Shown: one piece after another, positions 61,762-64,000 of the stretch
How the letters are laid out: each line of letters begins with the position of its first letter
How positions within the stretch are numbered: the stretch's first letter is position 1
Source of the DNA: Flavitalea plasmicola
GTDB lineage: Bacteria > Bacteroidota > Bacteroidia > Chitinophagales > Chitinophagaceae
DNA length: 64,000 nt
Assembly (NCBI RefSeq): GCF_030546645.1
Contig: NZ_JAUOTO010000008.1
Coordinates: 124,001 to 188,000, forward strand
Reading direction: 5' to 3'
Program-made: the position numbers and the translations under genes
The notes under the pieces: generated by a model
What the model saw: only the letters and a program-made list of their open reading frames with translations
The model's database searches: none
What the model was told of the DNA's origin: nothing

Positions 61762-64000
61762 TCAAAATTCCTTGCTGATGGTTGCACTGAACTGCTGGAC
61801 TTCTTCCTGCAGCTCGTTCTTTTCCTGAGGGCTAAGGTACTCCAGCTGTTGCAGCGGCGCCGAAGGTCGTTTGATGATCTCCGTTACCAGTGCTTCGAAG
61901 TGACGGGTCATGCGTTGCGCCGTTGGTTTATCAAAAAGGTCCGTGTTGTATTCCAGGTCCAGGACGATTTGGTCTTCCGTTTCAAAGAAATTGAAGGTGA
62001 GGTCGAACTTTGTCGGTTTTTGTTCCTCCTGGCCGTATGTATAGACGTGCAGCCGGTCGGCTGCAAGGTGCCCTTTTTTAAGGGCTGACCCGGCGTTCTG
62101 CAATACGATCAGAACATCGAACAGGGGGTTGCGGCTGATGTCTCTTTGGATGTGGAGATCATTAACCAGGTCTGCAAGCAGGTAGGGTTGGTGTTGGTAG
62201 GCGTCCAGGGTTACCTGTCTGACTTTTCCCAGCAGGTCCAGATAACTGTCTTCTCCGCTAAACCGGGTCCTGAGTGCCATGATATTCATGTAATAGCCGA
62301 CCTGATCTTCCAGCTCGATGTGCTCACGTCCGGCGATAGAAGTACCGACGACAATATCTGACTGGCCACTGTAGTAATAAAGCAGCGCGTTGACGGCGGC
62401 CAGCAATCCCATGAACAAAGTGCCTCCCTGAAGATGGGCGAGCGTGTTCAGCTGACGGCTATTGGTCGCTTCCAGGCTGAGGCGGGTGAGAGCGCCATTG
62501 AATGTCTTGACCTGTGGTCGCTGGCGGTCGTAAGGAAGCTCCAGCACCGGCGTTTCCCCCAGGAACTGACGCTGCCAGTACGATTGGTTGATCTTCCTGG
62601 TCTCTCCCTCCTGCAGGGACTGTTGCCAGACAGCATAATCCTTGTATTGTATGCGTAATGGAGGTAGCGCATCCGTCTGTCCATGCAGGTACGCGTTATA
62701 CAACGTTATCTGTTCGGACATTAAAATGTCCATGGACCATGCATCACTGATGATGTGATGTATGGTATAGACAAAGATCCATTTTTCATGGGCTACCCGG
62801 CAAAGGCAGGCGCGGATGAGGGGGAATGCGGCAAGATCGAATGGAGCATGCAGGTCTTCCCGGATCAGCGCCTTCATTTTCCTTTCGGGCTCTTCTTCAT
62901 GTGTCAGGTCGAGGCTGTGGATATGAAAGGAGATTGCGTCCTCCGGCAGGATCCATTGCCGCGGTTCATCCTCGTGGTCTTTGCGGATGACGGTCCGGAG
63001 TATCTCATGCCGCCTGATGACCATTCTGAATGCATGATCCAGGGCATCCTTTTGCAGGTCGCCTTCGAACACATAGACCTTTTGAATATTATAGGCGATA
63101 TTTCCTTCTTCGAACTGGCATGATATCCATACCAGGCGCTGGGCGGGCGCCAATGGGTAATGCGGGCCGGAAGGTGCGGGTGAAATAGCGATGAATGGTT
63201 CTTTCGCAGACTGTCTGAGCAGCTTTGCCTGGTCTTCCAGGACAGGGTTCAACAGCAGGTCTTTGATCGTGATGCGGACCCCGAGATCCCGGAGGATCAT
63301 ACTGGCCAGCCGGGTAGCTTTCAGGCTGTGTCCTCCGGACTCGAAGAAATTATCTTTTATGCCTATACGGTCTTTTTCCAACAGTTGCCGCCAGATGGAT
63401 ATCAGTTTTTCTTCCGTATCGTTACTTGGAGGCATATATCTGCCTGCGGCCGACAAGGCCAGTCCTTTTGGGTCTGGCAGGCGTCTCCTGTCCAGTTTCC
63501 CGTTGACCGTCAGGGGCAATTCAGGCAGGCGTACGAATACGGTGGGATGCATATACAGGGGAAGGTGTTGTTCCAGGTGCCTGTAAATCCCGGAGATATC
63601 CGGATCGTTGGCACTTACCAGGTAGGCCACCAGCACAGGTTCTCCATCGCTGCCGGGCTTTTCCGATACAGCCGCAGCTTCGATGCCCTCGCAGGCCTGC
63701 AGGACCTTTTCGACCTCGTCTGGTTCAATGCGATGGCCACGGATCTTTATCTGCCTGTCTTTCCTGCCGCAAAATTCAATATTCCCGTTAGGCAGCCATC
63801 TGCCCAGGTCGCCCGTCCGGTAAATCTTTTCTCCTTTACGAAAAGGATTATCAACGAATTTGGTTTGCATCAGCAGTGGGTTGTTTATATATCCCCCTGA
63901 TAGGCAATCTCCCCCGATACAGATCTCTCCGACGACCTTTTCAGGCAGCAGCTGCAGCTGATCGTCCAGGATATATACGGCGGTATTGGAGATTGGCCGG
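61762..64000 (-). CDS. NRPS, C-terminal part (A'-PCP-C), runs off right edge
   Basis: The frame is open to base 64000. The first visible residues RPISNTAVYILDD are the middle of an adenylation domain, followed by YRTGDLGRWLPNG and the A10 region with NGKLDRR. Then come a PCP (FFESGGHSLKATR) and a condensation domain (YPLAPAQRLVWISCQ, HHIISDAWSMD). A Met at 63870 is not the start. The final C domain has no A domain after it in this protein; the A domain at the N-terminus of the 52863-59057 protein is its likely partner. A-domain specificity cannot be read because motifs A3-A5 lie outside the window. Confidence 0.93.
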   Translation of the reverse strand, partial: RPISNTAVYILDDQLQLLPEKVVGEICIGGDCLSGGYINNPLLMQTKFVDNPFRKGEKIYRTGDLGRWLPNGNIEFCGRKDRQIKIRGHRIEPDEVEKVLQACEGIEAAAVSEKPGSDGEPVLVAYLVSANDPDISGIYRHLEQHLPLYMHPTVFVRLPELPLTVNGKLDRRRLPDPKGLALSAAGRYMPPSNDTEEKLISIWRQLLEKDRIGIKDNFFESGGHSLKATRLASMILRDLGVRITIKDLLLNPVLEDQAKLLRQSAKEPFIAISPAPSGPHYPLAPAQRLVWISCQFEEGNIAYNIQKVYVFEGDLQKDALDHAFRMVIRRHEILRTVIRKDHEDEPRQWILPEDAISFHIHSLDLTHEEEPERKMKALIREDLHAPFDLAAFPLIRACLCRVAHEKWIFVYTIHHIISDAWSMDILMSEQITLYNAYLHGQTDALPPLRIQYKDYAVWQQSLQEGETRKINQSYWQRQFLGETPVLELPYDRQRPQVKTFNGALTRLSLEATNSRQLNTLAHLQGGTLFMGLLAAVNALLYYYSGQSDIVVGTSIAGREHIELEDQVGYYMNIMALRTRFSGEDSYLDLLGKVRQVTLDAYQHQPYLLADLVNDLHIQRDISRNPLFDVLIVLQNAGSALKKGHLAADRLHVYTYGQEEQKPTKFDLTFNFFETEDQIVLDLEYNTDLFDKPTAQRMTRHFEALVTEIIKRPSAPLQQLEYLSPQEKNELQEEVQQFSATISKEF

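Overview
The window looks like a chromosomal segment of a Bacteroidota member, most likely Chitinophagaceae (Chitinophaga-like). The reasons are the 800-residue FtsX-type permease, the DUF4254 protein next to a GT9 glycosyltransferase, the Tat-dependent Gfo/Idh/MocA oxidoreductase, a TAnnTTTG promoter box and the C-terminal-repeat topoisomerase I. I infer this from protein families; no rRNA gene is present to confirm it. I see no tRNA, rRNA, IS element, phage gene or CRISPR array.

Region 1 (1-12,357) is ordinary. It holds a truncated PxpB-like 5-oxoprolinase subunit that starts at TTG, topA, a SirB1-like transglutaminase-fold protein, a terminator between convergent genes, a Tat-exported Gfo/Idh/MocA oxidoreductase, csaA, an O6-alkylguanine-DNA alkyltransferase, and a tripartite RND efflux operon (adaptor, pump, TolC) on the minus strand.

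Region 2 (12,646-25,843, all minus strand) is the most unusual part. A 56-residue ORF missing from simple ORF calling (19,659-19,829) encodes a likely ribosomal precursor peptide. It has an acidic, charged leader and a Trp-rich tail containing SWSQSWSQSW, encoded by a perfect 12-bp tandem repeat. A strong 10-bp hairpin follows it, then a flavin-dependent tryptophan halogenase with a 230-residue N-terminal extension. Around these lie two LanC-fold proteins, at least one with every zinc and catalytic residue replaced, two DUF6734-like putative glycosyltransferases, GT2, GT14 and GT9 glycosyltransferases, a DUF4254 protein, a 63-residue small protein and a class I methyltransferase. No lanthipeptide dehydratase is present. 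I infer a RiPP-like pathway making a halogenated, probably glycosylated Trp/Ser-rich peptide, and I do not recognise it as any described class.

Region 3 (25,953-28,406) is a MacB/FtsX-type permease with its own TAnnTTTG promoter box.

Region 4 (28,529-64,000 and beyond, all minus strand) is a large NRPS-PKS assembly line that runs off the right edge. In transcription order: an NRPS end (A-PCP-C), a stand-alone hybrid of an A-domain N-terminus and a luciferase-like monooxygenase, an Asp/Glu-type racemase, NRPS A-PCP-C-A(monooxygenase inserted)-PCP, PKS KS-AT-KR-ACP, NRPS C-A-PCP-C-A-PCP-E, NRPS C-A-PCP-C, a type II thioesterase, a CmlA-like diiron beta-hydroxylase, a short-chain dehydrogenase and NRPS A-PCP-E-R. 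Specificity residues read by eye suggest Gly for the monooxygenase-containing module, Asn for both modules of the 2,622-residue protein and Asp for the last module. The line therefore probably makes ...-X-Gly(oxidised)-(reduced C2 unit)-Asn-D-Asn-X-Asp, released reductively as an aldehyde or alcohol. The RND pump is a possible exporter, but that is only a guess from proximity.
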